Shown here: piece by piece, positions 46,373 through 55,689 of the stretch
Numbering within the stretch: the stretch's first letter is position 1
Layout of the letters: every line of letters begins with the position of its first letter
From: Prionace glauca
Taxonomy: Eukaryota > Chordata > Chondrichthyes > Carcharhiniformes > Carcharhinidae
Direction: 5' to 3'
Assembly (NCBI GenBank): GCA_037974335.1
Contig: CM075760.1
Span: 35,039,609-35,103,608 of the forward strand
Length of the DNA: 64,000 bases
The notes under the pieces: generated by a model
Seen by the model: the letters and a program-made list of their open reading frames with translations, nothing else
What the model was told of the DNA's origin: nothing
Databases searched by the model: none
Made by a program: the position numbers and the translations under genes

Positions 46373-47460
46373 GGGCGGCACTGTAGCACAATAGCTAACA
46401 TTACTGCCTCACAGCGCCAAAGACCCAGGTTCAATTCCGGCCTCGGCTCACTCTCTGGGTGGAGTGCGCGTGTTCTCCCTGTGGGTTTCGCCCGGGTGCT
46501 CCAGTTTCCTCTCAGAGTCCAAGGATGGCGGGTTAGATTGATTGGCCAAGCTAAATTGACCGTAAAGTCATGGGATTAATCGGGTAAATATGTGGCGTTA
46601 TGAAGATCGGGCCTGTGTGGAATTCGGGTGGGTACAGACTCGATGGGCTGAATGGCCTCGTTCTGTACTGTAGCGATTCTAGGATACACTTTTTCCCTTT
46701 TCTCTGTATAGAAGGAGGCCACTCGGCCCATCCATTATTCAATGAGATCGCGACTGATCTGATGTGATAATCCTCAACTCCATTTTCCCAACAATATCCC
46801 CATCACCCGTGTTTTCTTGCAGATTAAAAATCTGCCTAACCCAGCACTGAAAGTACTTAACGGCAGCCCTATACAGCCATCTGTGATAAAGAAGTCCGCA
46901 GATTCGATACCATCTGATGGAAGAAATTCTTCATTTTCGCTCTCTTTAATTCAGCAACGCCTTACTTTGGGATTTAGCCTCTGGTCCTAGACTTTCCCAA
47001 CAGGGAATAAAATAGAAGTCTACAGCACATCTAAGGCCCTTCGGCCCTTCATGTCTGCTCTGTCCAAAGACAACCCAACTGACTTCTCTAATCCCATTTC
47101 CAGCACTTGGCCTATTACTGTGTATAATATGGAATCAAAAGTGCATAACCAAGTGTTGTGAGGGTCTCTGTAACTGCGACCCTACCAGATAGTGAGTTCC
47201 AGATGTCCCTCATATCTCCTATCCCGTACCTTAAATCAATGCCTCCTCCTCACCAGCCCCCCACCCCCGCCCCACCGAAAAAAACACTTCTCATTGATCC
47301 CTCTAAAACGGGGATAAGTAATCTTCCTGACTACATTATTTCTGCCCCTCATTAGGCTGAAACGAGTTTTACAGTGTTCTCTATCTCTATGACTCAATCG
47401 GAGTGGGCCTCTTCTAACTGTCTATCAATATATCATTTAATTACATTACACACAACCATT
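46373..47460. mobile_element. SINE (+) followed by LINE-derived fragment (-)
   Basis: The SINE at 46373-46685 is near full length (GGCGGCACTGTAGCACAATA head, GATGGGCTGAATGGCCTCGT tail). About 46690-47400 is a minus-strand LINE 3' remnant (GAAGGAGGCCACTCGGCCCA start, GGTCTCTGTAACTGCGACCC). It lies in the J-C intron. Confidence 0.65.
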
Positions 47461-47741
47461 TCAGTAACACATCTCCTTGCCAGCTACCAGGTGAGTTTCA
47501 TATTAAAGGCCAGTTAAATGTTTTAAGGAAACAATCCTGAATTGTGGAAACAATAAAACTCTCATCTGCTCTATCTCAATGCCCAGTGAAGCTGTTCTTT
47601 GGATTCCCGGTGAGAACTACTCACCACTTCCATTCAAAAAAATACAGTGATAATTGAAATAACACAGCGACTGTATGTCTCAAGGAAGTCTTGGGGAAAA
47701 ATAACATGTTGAGTAATCATTATCCAGAATTAGTTACTTAC

Positions 47742-47804
47742 TGGGTTCCACAATCAGCCTGGTTCCATTGCCAAAGATGAGCTTTCTAGTCTCTCCATAT
47801 GTCA
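47742..47804 (-). CDS. TCR delta J segment
   Basis: Coding part reads TYGETRKLIFGNGTRLIVEP with the J hallmark FGNGT, ends in phase 1 and has a clean donor (CCCA|GTAAGTAAC). It lies about 2 kb upstream of the TRDC domain exon and 440 bp downstream of the supporting V. Only this J was found between V and C. Confidence 0.92.
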
Positions 47805-47832
47805 CACACCCTTTGATTCCATAACAAAATCT
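47805..47832 (-). promoter_or_regulatory. 12-bp-spacer recombination signal of delta J
   Basis: Minus strand: nonamer AGATTTTGT, 12 nt spacer, heptamer GGGTGTG next to J (consensus CACTGTG). The GTG that touches the coding end is kept, but three of the other four heptamer positions are off, so it is a weak signal on paper. Confidence 0.75.
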
Positions 47833-48078
47833 ATTGTGGTCTCGTCCACCTCTCTCTGTCCCTCTGTCGTGTCCCAGTTGGGTTGGTTCAGACCAGTAAT
47901 GGTGTCCACTCAGTGAATATCACTGTGGGGATGGAAGGCGGTGGTGGGGATTGCTGTGAAGGGGAGGGGGTGCAATTGAGAGAGCTTAGTGTTCTCCTTA
48001 GGGACTGGGAGGTTATTGCACGGGAGTTAAGGAAGATTCAGCTACTATGGTACCACAATATAATCCTCATCATGTTCA

Positions 48079-48241
48079 TATTTCTGTACCGCTCTCTCTG
48101 TGTTCTGTATCACTGTGCCTATAATTCTCACCATGTTCAGGTTTCTGTACCACTCTCTCTCCCTGTTCTGTATCACTATGGCTATAATTCTCACCATGTT
48201 GAGGTTTCTGTACCTCTCTCTCTGTGTTCTGTATCACTGTG
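48079..48241 (-). promoter_or_regulatory. 23-bp-spacer recombination signal of the supporting V, in three tandem copies
   Basis: Copy 1, adjacent to V (48203-48241): heptamer CACAGTG, 23 nt spacer, nonamer ACAGAAACC. Copy 2 (48140-48180): CATAGTG, 25 nt, ACAGAAACC. Copy 3 (48079-48117): CACAGTG, 23 nt, ACAGAAATA. The period is 61-63 bp and includes the flank TGAACATGGTGAGAATTAT. Only copy 1 would give a productive join, because the stretch between V and copy 2 has an in-frame stop. Confidence 0.9.
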
Positions 48242-48547
48242 CTGTGTGTTGACTCAGTGCACAGTAATAAACAGCCGAGTCGCTCAGTTGCAGTTTGGAG
48301 ATTGTTAACTGGCCGATTTTCTGGCTAGAATCGGTAGAAGCAGAAATTCTGTCTCCGGCAACATTTTCTTTGTTGTCCCCTCCTGAAGTGTGTGCCTGAT
48401 GCAATAATTCCGGAGCCTGCCCTGGGGTTTGACTGTACCAGTATACTGTGTACTGACATAACCCTGAATATCCACATCTTAGAGTAACTGTGTTGCCTGT
48501 AGCAGAGGTTTGGAGAGGCGGATTCTTGGACACCAGGGAACTGGAAT
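48242..48547 (-). CDS. Supporting TCR V segment (delta type, leaderless)
   Basis: A 306 nt exon with acceptor TTTTTTAATCCTCCAG, beginning AT (completing Asp after the NAR J). V-domain features: Cys in NTVTLRCGYSGLCQYTVYWY with the conserved Trp, QTPGQAPELL, SSQKIGQLTISKLQLSDS and AVYYCALS. There is an additional Cys in CDR1 (SGLC). No leader exon with ATG and a hydrophobic core is visible upstream, in keeping with the supporting V of nurse shark NAR-TCR, which is spliced to the NAR VDJ instead of to its own signal peptide. It resembles alpha/delta V segments. The frame is intact. Confidence 0.92.
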
Positions 48548-48599
48548 CTGGAGGATTAAAAAAAAAAGGATATTTTAACCACTTTTTTACCATGCACTA

Positions 48600-50500
48600 T
48601 GGGAATCACAGGAACATGTCTTCATTTGCGGTATTGTAACTCTATTATATCTGATGGAACTATATTCACCGTTATTACGATACAAACCAGCGAGGACTGA
48701 AATGGTACTACTGATCTGGGATGCATTGTCATGATGAGTGGTGACAACAGATTCAACAGTGAATGAGCAGTTGGTCATTACCAACTGGTTATGATCAAGT
48801 ACCAGCACAGGAAAGGCAAACAGGGTAATGGGGAAATTTTAATAGGGTTAGGAAGAATTAGATTTCATTTATAAAGGGGCAGCATCTACCAGAAGGGCCG
48901 AATGCCATTCTTCCGCGTTGCATGATCCCATGATGTAGAGTACAATTCAGTTTCTACTTTTCTTATTGACAGAAAAGCACTAGGGAACATTTTATGATCA
49001 GTGAGGCAATCTTTTTTCCAGAAATGATCATCCGAGGATAACCCAGAGGTGTTCCACAACCGAGCACAGCAAGATCCAACAGAACATTATTGTGATTTAT
49101 CAAATTCAAAGGGACTGAACGACGCTGCACATCGATGGTCAAATGTCATTAATTTATATCGGTTTAAAACTTCCCGGGAGTTTATGTTTGCCTTTTCACC
49201 AATGTGTTTATCTTCTTTCTATGTAAAGTATTGTTCTCCCTTTCCATTAAAATAGAATTATTTAGCCAGTTTCATTTTATTTCTATATTCACAATCTGTT
49301 ATTTGGTGTCTTGTAATTGTGGGAACTTGTCTCCAAGGCTCTCAGCTGTCTGTTAGGTTCAGTTTGTTCAGTTTGTTCAGTTTCCACAGTGGTTTTACAG
49401 TTACACACTGGGAACGGCCTCTTCCGGCTCTCTGACAATTTCAATACTTTCTGCACATTAACGTTCTCTCCCTGGTTCTTCGGGCAGGGTTTGCTCTAAG
49501 TCTTAAGAGTCTGCCGAAATAGATTATACCATTTGGCCCAACTGATTTATGTTGCAAATTTATCCAGACCGGCCTCCTCCATCCAGAAATTTAGTTGATA
49601 TTTACATCCAGCTCCCTTTGTAGATCTATTACCTTCTTCCCCCTGTATGTTCAAGATGCCCCACGAATGCAACAAAACTACCTTCTCCAACTGTTCTATG
49701 TGACAAGTTCGGATAATTCAGCATACAGTTATTACTCCCAATCTGTGTATTAGTTGTATTAGTGATGACCGTGTATAAATTGTTCTAATCTCACATACAA
49801 ATAAAGAACTGGTCAACACCCACACATTAAACAATCAGAATTTAAATGTTTTTTATGAATTGTTCTCTTCTCTCTTTACCTTCCAGAGAAAATGTGACCT
49901 AGGCTCTTTAACTTTCGAGAGATACACACTTAAGAACTTAAAGAGGGAACTCTAAAAACTTCCCTGTTTTCAACAAAGTTGGGGCTAACTCACCAACACA
50001 TTCCTGAACTTATCCAGTTAAAAAAAATCATTTTAATTTGCAAAACCTTGTCCGTATTTGCCTTGAATACACAAAACCACTGAGCATTCACAGTTCTCTG
50101 ACACATACACTTCTCAGATTCTCATAAATGGAATGACCAAAGGAATTTATCTTCTCAATTATTGACAATTATTTAAAATCTGTGACCCAAAGCTAAAGGC
50201 GTCCCTGCCTGGACACATGCCCAGAATCCGCTTTGTCAAACCTCCGGAGAATATTTTCTGTTGAATGCTTCTGAACTCTTGAGAAGGCAGTATATTTGCA
50301 TACTTAATATCTTCTCACAGCGCAATCATTTTCAGTATGGAATCTGATATGGTAATCATTGGTTCACTTATTTCAAAGATATAAGTCATTTCTTATGTTT
50401 GTGTTAAAATCTTTTCAGAATGTTCCAGATTGGGCTCCATTGCGTTTATCACCACAATCATTTCCTCTTCCAAGTGGTGTTGAAAATAGAGGAGTAATGC
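48600..50500. other. Intron between NAR J and supporting V: no feature recognised
   Basis: No repeat of the window's main families and no exon-like stretch seen. No additional D or J with a recombination signal was found. Confidence 0.5.
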
Positions 50501-50504
50501 TTTA

Positions 50505-51790
50505 ATATTGACGGTAATGGGTGGGGTGAAATGCAGGTCATTGGCAGATGGAACTTAATCCTGAAAATTGCAAGGGGATGCACGTTGGGAGGAGTAACAA
50601 GACAAGGGAGTATTTAATGAATGGCAGGCCACTGGAAAGCTCAAATGAACAGAAATATTTGATTCCTTGTCCACAAATCCCTGAAGGAGATAGGACATGA
50701 TAATAGGGGCAGACGGGACAACTACCTTTGTAAGTCGAGGCCAAAAAAAATTAAAACAGCGGGGTTATGTTAGAGCTATAAAAGCTTTCGGTAGGTCACA
50801 TCAGGAGTACTGTGTACAGTGCTGGTCGCCTCACTATTGAAAAAAAATATTTCACTGAAGGTGTAGGGAGGAGATTTGTGGGTGAGACAGAGTGTGTATG
50901 TGTCAGAGAGAGAGGGAGAGAGAGAGAGAGAGAAAGTGCGTGAGAGTGAATGTGTGAACGAGAGCGGGTACAGAGTGTGTGAGAGAGAGCGACAGTAGAG
51001 AGTGTGATTCGATTCCTAGCTTGGGTCACTATCTGTGTGGAGTTTGCAAGGTCTCCTCCTGTTTGCACGGGTTTCCTCCCGGTGTTCAGGGTTCCTGCTG
51101 CATTCTGAAAGGACCTGCTGGTTCAGGGCATTGATCAGAACAGGCGCCAGACTAGGGGAATTTCACAGTAACTTCATTGCATTGTTAATATAAGCCGTAG
51201 TTGTGACTAAAGTATAAGCTTTACTGAATCCTCCTCGTGTTTCTCCAATCTCTGGAAAAAATGCAACCCACCATGTTCCCCGTTTCAAGGGATAAGTGAA
51301 ATGTTACTCGTTTCTTTCCTGAGAAAAACAGACATCGAAGCAATAGTTCCAACTGATGGGTAAAAGCAAATTACTGCGGATGTTGGAATCTGAAACCAAA
51401 AGAGAAAATGCTGGAAAATCTCAACAGGTCTGACAGTATCTATAAGGACAGGAAAGGACGGCACGGTAGCACAATTTTAGCCCTGTTGCTTCACAGCTTC
51501 CGGGATCTGGGTTCGATTCCCGACTCGGGTCAATGTCTGTGTGGAGTTTGCACATTCTCCCCATGCCAGCATGGGTTTCCTCCGGGTACTCCGGTTTCCT
51601 CCCACAATCCAAAGATGTGTGGGTTAGGTCGATTGGCCATGCTAAGAAATTGCCCCTTAGTGTCCAGGGATTGCGTAAGTTAGAAGGATTATTGGGCATG
51701 ATATGTGGGTAGGGCCTGGGTGGGATTGTGTTTGGTGCAGACTCGAAGGGCCTCTTTCTGCACTCTAGGGTTCTATGATTCTCCACAAAA
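50505..51790 (+). mobile_element. LINE fragment and two SINEs in the NAR-TCR intron
   Basis: LINE region at about 50505-50875 (GCAAGGGGATGCACGTTGGG, GGAGTACTGTGTACAGTGCT). SINE pieces at about 51005-51235 (GGGTCACTATCTGTGTGGAG) and 51455-51790 (GGACGGCACGGTAGCACAAT head, near full length). A foldback fragment lies at 51365-51450 and (GA)n at 50890-50995. Confidence 0.75.
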
Positions 51791-52429
51791 GAGCTGGCGT
51801 TCGAGTCCAGATGACCCTTTGTCAAACGTTATCTTGACTGCGATCAACACTGACTATCCACAGCTCTCTGATACACATAATTCCCACATTCACCACAATG
51901 GCTTTGACTGATGAAGTCTCCCCTCTTCGCAGACCAAATGGCTGAACAGGTTTTCTGCAAATCTGACCCCAAGTTGCAGACTTTCCAATCTAGAAAAACA
52001 AACACCCCGAATTTGTCTTGTCAAGTCCTTTGAGAATATAATAAGTTCTAGTGAGTTCACTCCTTAGTCTAGAGAAAATAGGCAATGGGTATACAACCCC
52101 CTCCCAAAGGACAAGCATTTTACCCCAAAATTCTATTTGAAGGACATTCATTAAATTCCCCCAGAAGTATGTAGATCCTTCCTAAACAAAGAGACCAAAT
52201 ATTACACTATAACCCGAATCTCCACAAATCCCACGATCAATCCTTGGGTATTAGGGTGTTGTATTTTCAGTATTCTCCAGAGAGAATCCAATCCTTCTCT
52301 TATTGTCGATTAATTGCTTATTCTAATGGAATACTTCCTTCACAATTGTGTGCTGTTTTTTTTCCACTTCATCCTTACTCTCTCACTGAATTGTGTGATT
52401 TCAATTAAAAGTAATCAGGCGTACAAATC

Positions 52430-53200
52430 AATCACAGCAATAGCTCAGAAACAACCATCACCAACCTCTGTATGTCCTGATCCATTGGTAGGACAGACTC
52501 AGCAGAGCTGGCGGCACAACGGGGTATAGTCGGGAACCACTTGCCCTGGAAGCGCTCAATATCGTCTCTGAACCTCATAAACTCTCTTGACATCAGGTCA
52601 GATATGGGCAAGAAAACCTGCTGCTGACTACCACGTGCCTCCGCTGATGTATCTAAACTCCTCCATTTTGTGTTCAAAAGCACTGAAGATGGCAAGGGTG
52701 TAGAATGAACCCTGGTTGGGAGATTTCAATATCCATCACTATGTCTGGCTCGATAGCATACAGCTGGACATAACTGCTAGATTGGAACTGTGGCAGAGAG
52801 CAAGACAACTGCCAAGAGGGCAAAACACATACTTGACCTCATCCTCAGCAACCTGTCTGCTGCAGATGCATCACCAGAGCCGTGTCAGCAGGAGTGACCA
52901 CCTACAGTCCTTGTAGACACAAAGTCCTGTCTTTACATTGAGCTATGCTCCATCCTGTAGTATGACACAGTCACCGTGCTAAATGAGATAGATCTAGCAA
53001 TTCATTAGTCGGCATCCATAAGACACTATGGGCCATCAGCATCTGCATTGAACTCAAACACAATCTGTAACCACGTGGCCTAAAATATCCGCTGCATTGG
53101 CAACAATCTTCATCCAGAGGTGTCGAGTGGATGATCCATCCCGACTTCCGCCGGAGTTCCGCAGTATCACTGATGTCAGTCTTCATCCAATTTGATTCAC
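52430..53200 (+). mobile_element. LINE endonuclease region, decayed
   Basis: Recognisable words: TTGGGAGATTTCAATATCCA (GDFNIHH), ATACTTGACCTCATCCTCAG (ILDLILSN), GCAGGAGTGACCACC (RSDH), GGACAGACTCAGCAGAGCTG. This is a different LINE lineage from the CR1-like 3' ends here, or a different part of it; I cannot tell. Confidence 0.6.
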
Positions 53201-54005
53201 CCCATGTGACTTTGGGAAAATTAGAAAAAAATTGATTTTTATATGGAGGATATTTAAAGAAATATCAGGTGCAATGTCACTGTTTCCAGTCACTGACTTC
53301 TTTATTACAAAATTCCTGCGGACCGACAACAAGGTTCCTTATACCTGAAGACCGTGGTTTAATTTCCAGTTTGCCGCCTGGGTGAGGTATTGATAGAGTC
53401 ACTGTGGTTAACTGGACTGGCCGCAGTGACATTGATCTCATTCAGCCGGTAGCTTATTGACATTGCATGGCTGGGACTGCAATCTACTGCCCAGGAGAGA
53501 GCTCTGAGACCCCGCTGTGGGGCTGTAAACGGCAGACGGTTCTCTCCCAGTCACATTTCACATCCAGAGTGGATTCGAGAGTGTCCTCAATTTGAGTTTG
53601 TTAAAAGAAATATATCAGGAGTGTCTGCACTCCTGATTTTGATGTGCCCCTTAAAGCAAAATTCGCCCAGACGCTGTCAACTCTCTCAGAACACGGAACA
53701 CTAACACCCGCACCCCGCGCCTCACCACCCTCTCCCCGAACCCACTCCACCCCGCCCCAGTCTCCCCTCCGAGGTTTCACCCCACTATCCCTGCCTCGCT
53801 GATCACCTACTCCAGCAGGTCTCACAGACACTTTCCCCGGGACTGACTGGAGCCGATCCCAGAATCACACCCTGATCCCAACTCGGAATCTGTACCGGAT
53901 GATTTTCCACAGGAAGATTCGATGGGATTGAAATACAGATCACAATGATAAAGTGAAGGGGGACATTAAACGAGACAGACTGTAACAAGGCGGGGTTTGG
54001 AATTA
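53201..54005. other. No feature recognised
   Basis: No coding segment seen between the LINE and the NAR J. Confidence 0.5.
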
Positions 54006-54010
54006 CTTAC

Positions 54011-54069
54011 CGGCTGTGACAGTCACCACCGTCCCGGATCCATCTGCATAATCATATTTCCATTCTTTA
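54011..54069 (-). CDS. NAR-type J segment
   Basis: Reads KEWKYDYADGSGTVVTVTA and ends in phase 1 with donor GCCG|GTAAGTAAT. The motif is DGSGT, where J segments of ordinary TCRs have FGxGT. IgNAR J segments have the similar YDGAGTVLTVN form, so this supports the NAR identity independently of the V. The next exon in the transcript would be the supporting V at 48547, whose first two bases complete the split codon as Asp. Confidence 0.92.
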
Positions 54070-54108
54070 CACAGTGACTCCGCCCTCAGTCTCCCCGGTA
54101 CAAAAACT
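54070..54108 (-). promoter_or_regulatory. 23-bp-spacer recombination signal of NAR J
   Basis: Minus strand: nonamer AGTTTTTGT, 23 nt spacer, perfect heptamer CACTGTG next to J. Confidence 0.9.
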
Positions 54109-54418
54109 ACCGATATCTCAATCTGCCGGAAAACCATCACCAGTCACTCGGAAATGTCCAATTATTCGGGAGATTTAAAATCAATAAATAATATTCAAGG
54201 TTTCAACGTCTCTGTCGGTTCAAATTGTAATTTTGTGAGGCCCGAGCTCTCAGTAAATGGCCGCAGGAAGGAAAAAATAATTCATATATCGCAAAAAAAT
54301 CAAAGAAAGATGTGAGTGGTGGAGATTACAGTGGAAATAATCCAGATTGCAGCGATAATAACATCAAACCAATGATTCAAAGTCTGGGCACTGAGAATTT
54401 ATAGTGTAATTGTGCACA

Positions 54419-54490
54419 GGTATTTGTTCAGCTTCTTTCCACTGTGACTATTCCAAAAGTTACACAGTGATACAGTTCAGCATCAAAACC
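54419..54490 (-). other. NAR D segment with 12-bp-spacer signals on both sides
   Basis: D core 54447-54462, minus strand TAACTTTTGGAATAGT (16 nt). The left signal (54419-54446) and right signal (54463-54490) each have a perfect heptamer (CACTGTG/CACAGTG as read on the plus strand), exactly 12 nt spacer, and nonamers GGTATTTGT and ATCAAAACC. Two of three frames are open on the minus strand if trimmed (NFWNS; TFGI). This 12-D-12 layout is IgH-like; TCR D segments normally have 12 on one side and 23 on the other. Confidence 0.92.
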
Positions 54491-54839
54491 TCTGGTACTG
54501 GGTGGGATGTTGGAACATGAATTAAACAGCGCGAAATGTGGCTCCCAGTTCCGGCTGTGAGCCTAGGGTCCCATCTGGTGTCAGGGTTTGTAACTGGGAT
54601 CAGTCATTCCCATTCTCAATTCACCGAAAACACTCCCAGGAATGATACCTCCAAGCATTCACTCTCTGTATTTATAAAACTCAAAATGTCAACGGTAATA
54701 ATCAGGTCTTATTCAAAATAAACTGTGGCCCCCAGATTGTGAGGCACAACTGTGTGGATTGGTGGGTGGGGGTGGGGGTTGTTGTTCAGGGTAGATTAAC
54801 TCTGGTTTTTCGTTTGGTTCTGTGAGAATCTGCAGGATG

Positions 54840-54877
54840 AGTTTTTGTATCGCGGGAAGCCGAGGCCCATCACTGTG
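54840..54877 (-). promoter_or_regulatory. Recombination signal of NAR V (22-bp spacer, 23 type)
   Basis: Heptamer CACAGTG at 54877-54871, 22 nt spacer, nonamer ACAAAAACT at 54848-54840. It is compatible with joining to the 12-bp D signal. Confidence 0.92.
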
Positions 54878-55159
54878 TGTAGTACTTATAATGAGCTCTA
54901 CAGTAATAGGTGGCGGCGTCTTCAACTCTCACATCCCGAATTTCCAGCGAAAATGTCTTTCCTGCTTTGTTCACAGACACAATAAATCTCCCTCCGCTGG
55001 AGATCCGCTCCCGCTCCTTCCCGGGCTGGGTTTGTTTGAAGAACTCGCCGTTTTGCAAGTAATAGTAATAACCATCTAAAACACAGGTGATGGTGAGAGA
55101 CTGACACTCCTTCTTGGTCACCTCTCCTGGGCTCTGTGTCACTGACTGACTGAAAGATC
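54878..55159 (-). CDS. NAR-like V segment of NAR-TCR
   Basis: Exon with acceptor GTTTAATTTCCAG. It reads RSFSQSVTQSPGEVTKKECQ, then SLTITCVLDGYYYYLQNGEF, FKQTQPGKERERISSGGRF, SVNKAGKTFSLEIRDVRVED, AATYYC. IgNAR V has VTKETGESLTINCVL, ISKGGRYVETVNSGSKSFSL and L.VEDGGTYRC, so the match is strong, including the missing CDR2 typical of NAR V (direct passage from FR2 to GGR). Oddities: Phe replaces the FR2 Trp, and there is an extra Cys in FR1 (KKEC). The frame is intact up to the recombination signal. Confidence 0.93.
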
Positions 55160-55307
55160 CTGGAAATTAAACACAGAGAGTTTAATGGACCATCAGAGCT
55201 GAACCACACAATGGAGCTAAAACCCCAAACAATGTCTGTAATTGGGATGGACTGGGACAGCTTTATACCCAATCCACACAATGTGGGTTAGTTTGATCGG
55301 TACTCAC

Positions 55308-55350
55308 GGGGTAAACAGACACACAGGGTGAAAACAAGAAGGATTCCCAT
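55308..55350 (-). CDS. Leader exon of NAR-TCR
   Basis: ATG plus 13 codons, MGILLVFTLCVCLP, a hydrophobic signal peptide core, followed by donor CCCC|GTGAGTACC. It ends in phase 1 and joins the V exon (C+GA gives Arg). The intron to the V exon is 148 nt, short as usual for V genes. This is the only leader in the cluster. Confidence 0.9.
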
Positions 55351-55500
55351 CTCTCTGCTGCCCGGAGCTGATGGTTTATGTGACGGGGAGCTGGAGACTG
55401 CAGAGTTTGACTGCTCTGGGACACTGGATCTCAGAACTGAACTGAAATACCTCAGGTCTGAACATTGTTAATTTAGGCCCCGCCCATTGTTTAAAATAAA
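55351..55500 (-). promoter_or_regulatory. Probable promoter region of NAR-TCR
   Basis: Upstream of the leader there is a GC box (GGGCGGGGCC, minus strand, near 55480) and an AT-rich TTTATTTTAAAC near 55500. No octamer ATGCAAAT was seen. The transcription start is not determined. Confidence 0.4.
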
Positions 55501-55689
55501 ACTCGAGAATGGAAAGGTGGCAGAAAGCTGTGAACATTCAGTCGAGGCCCCACAGTTATCTGGGCCTCGGAGCTCCCGACCCCAAGATCTGATCCCATAA
55601 CTCTTCTGGGTGTTGCCACTCAGAGTTTGTGGATGTCCCTCTTTGTCACAAGTAAGGAAAATTCTTCTTTTTCAGTGTCCAAGTGTAGA

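Larger units (their letters stand above)
42141..55350 (-). other. NAR-TCR cluster: doubly rearranging TCR delta chain gene
   Basis: Order on the minus strand: leader, NAR V, D, NAR J, supporting TCR V (no leader seen), delta J, TRDC domain, hinge, transmembrane exon. NAR-TCR is known from nurse shark (Criscitiello and colleagues 2006): the chain has a single-domain NAR V on top of a supporting V domain and C-delta, made by two separate V(D)J rearrangements in one gene. Here every exon junction is phase 1, so leader to NAR V, NAR J to supporting V, delta J to C, C to hinge and hinge to membrane exon all splice in frame. All V segments show intact frames. It would pair with TCR gamma at the T-cell surface with CD3. 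One NAR V, one D, one NAR J, one supporting V, one delta J and one C are seen; ordinary delta V segments may lie outside the window. Confidence 0.9.

Noticed and set aside
47880-47990. Possible delta D segment (minus-strand CACAGTG near 47937)
   Set aside because: A heptamer is present, but no nonamer at 12 or 23 bp spacing and no heptamer on the other side.
48587-48834. Leader exon for the supporting V
   Set aside because: The minus-strand frame beginning MLVLDHNQ lacks a hydrophobic core and a donor in phase 1.
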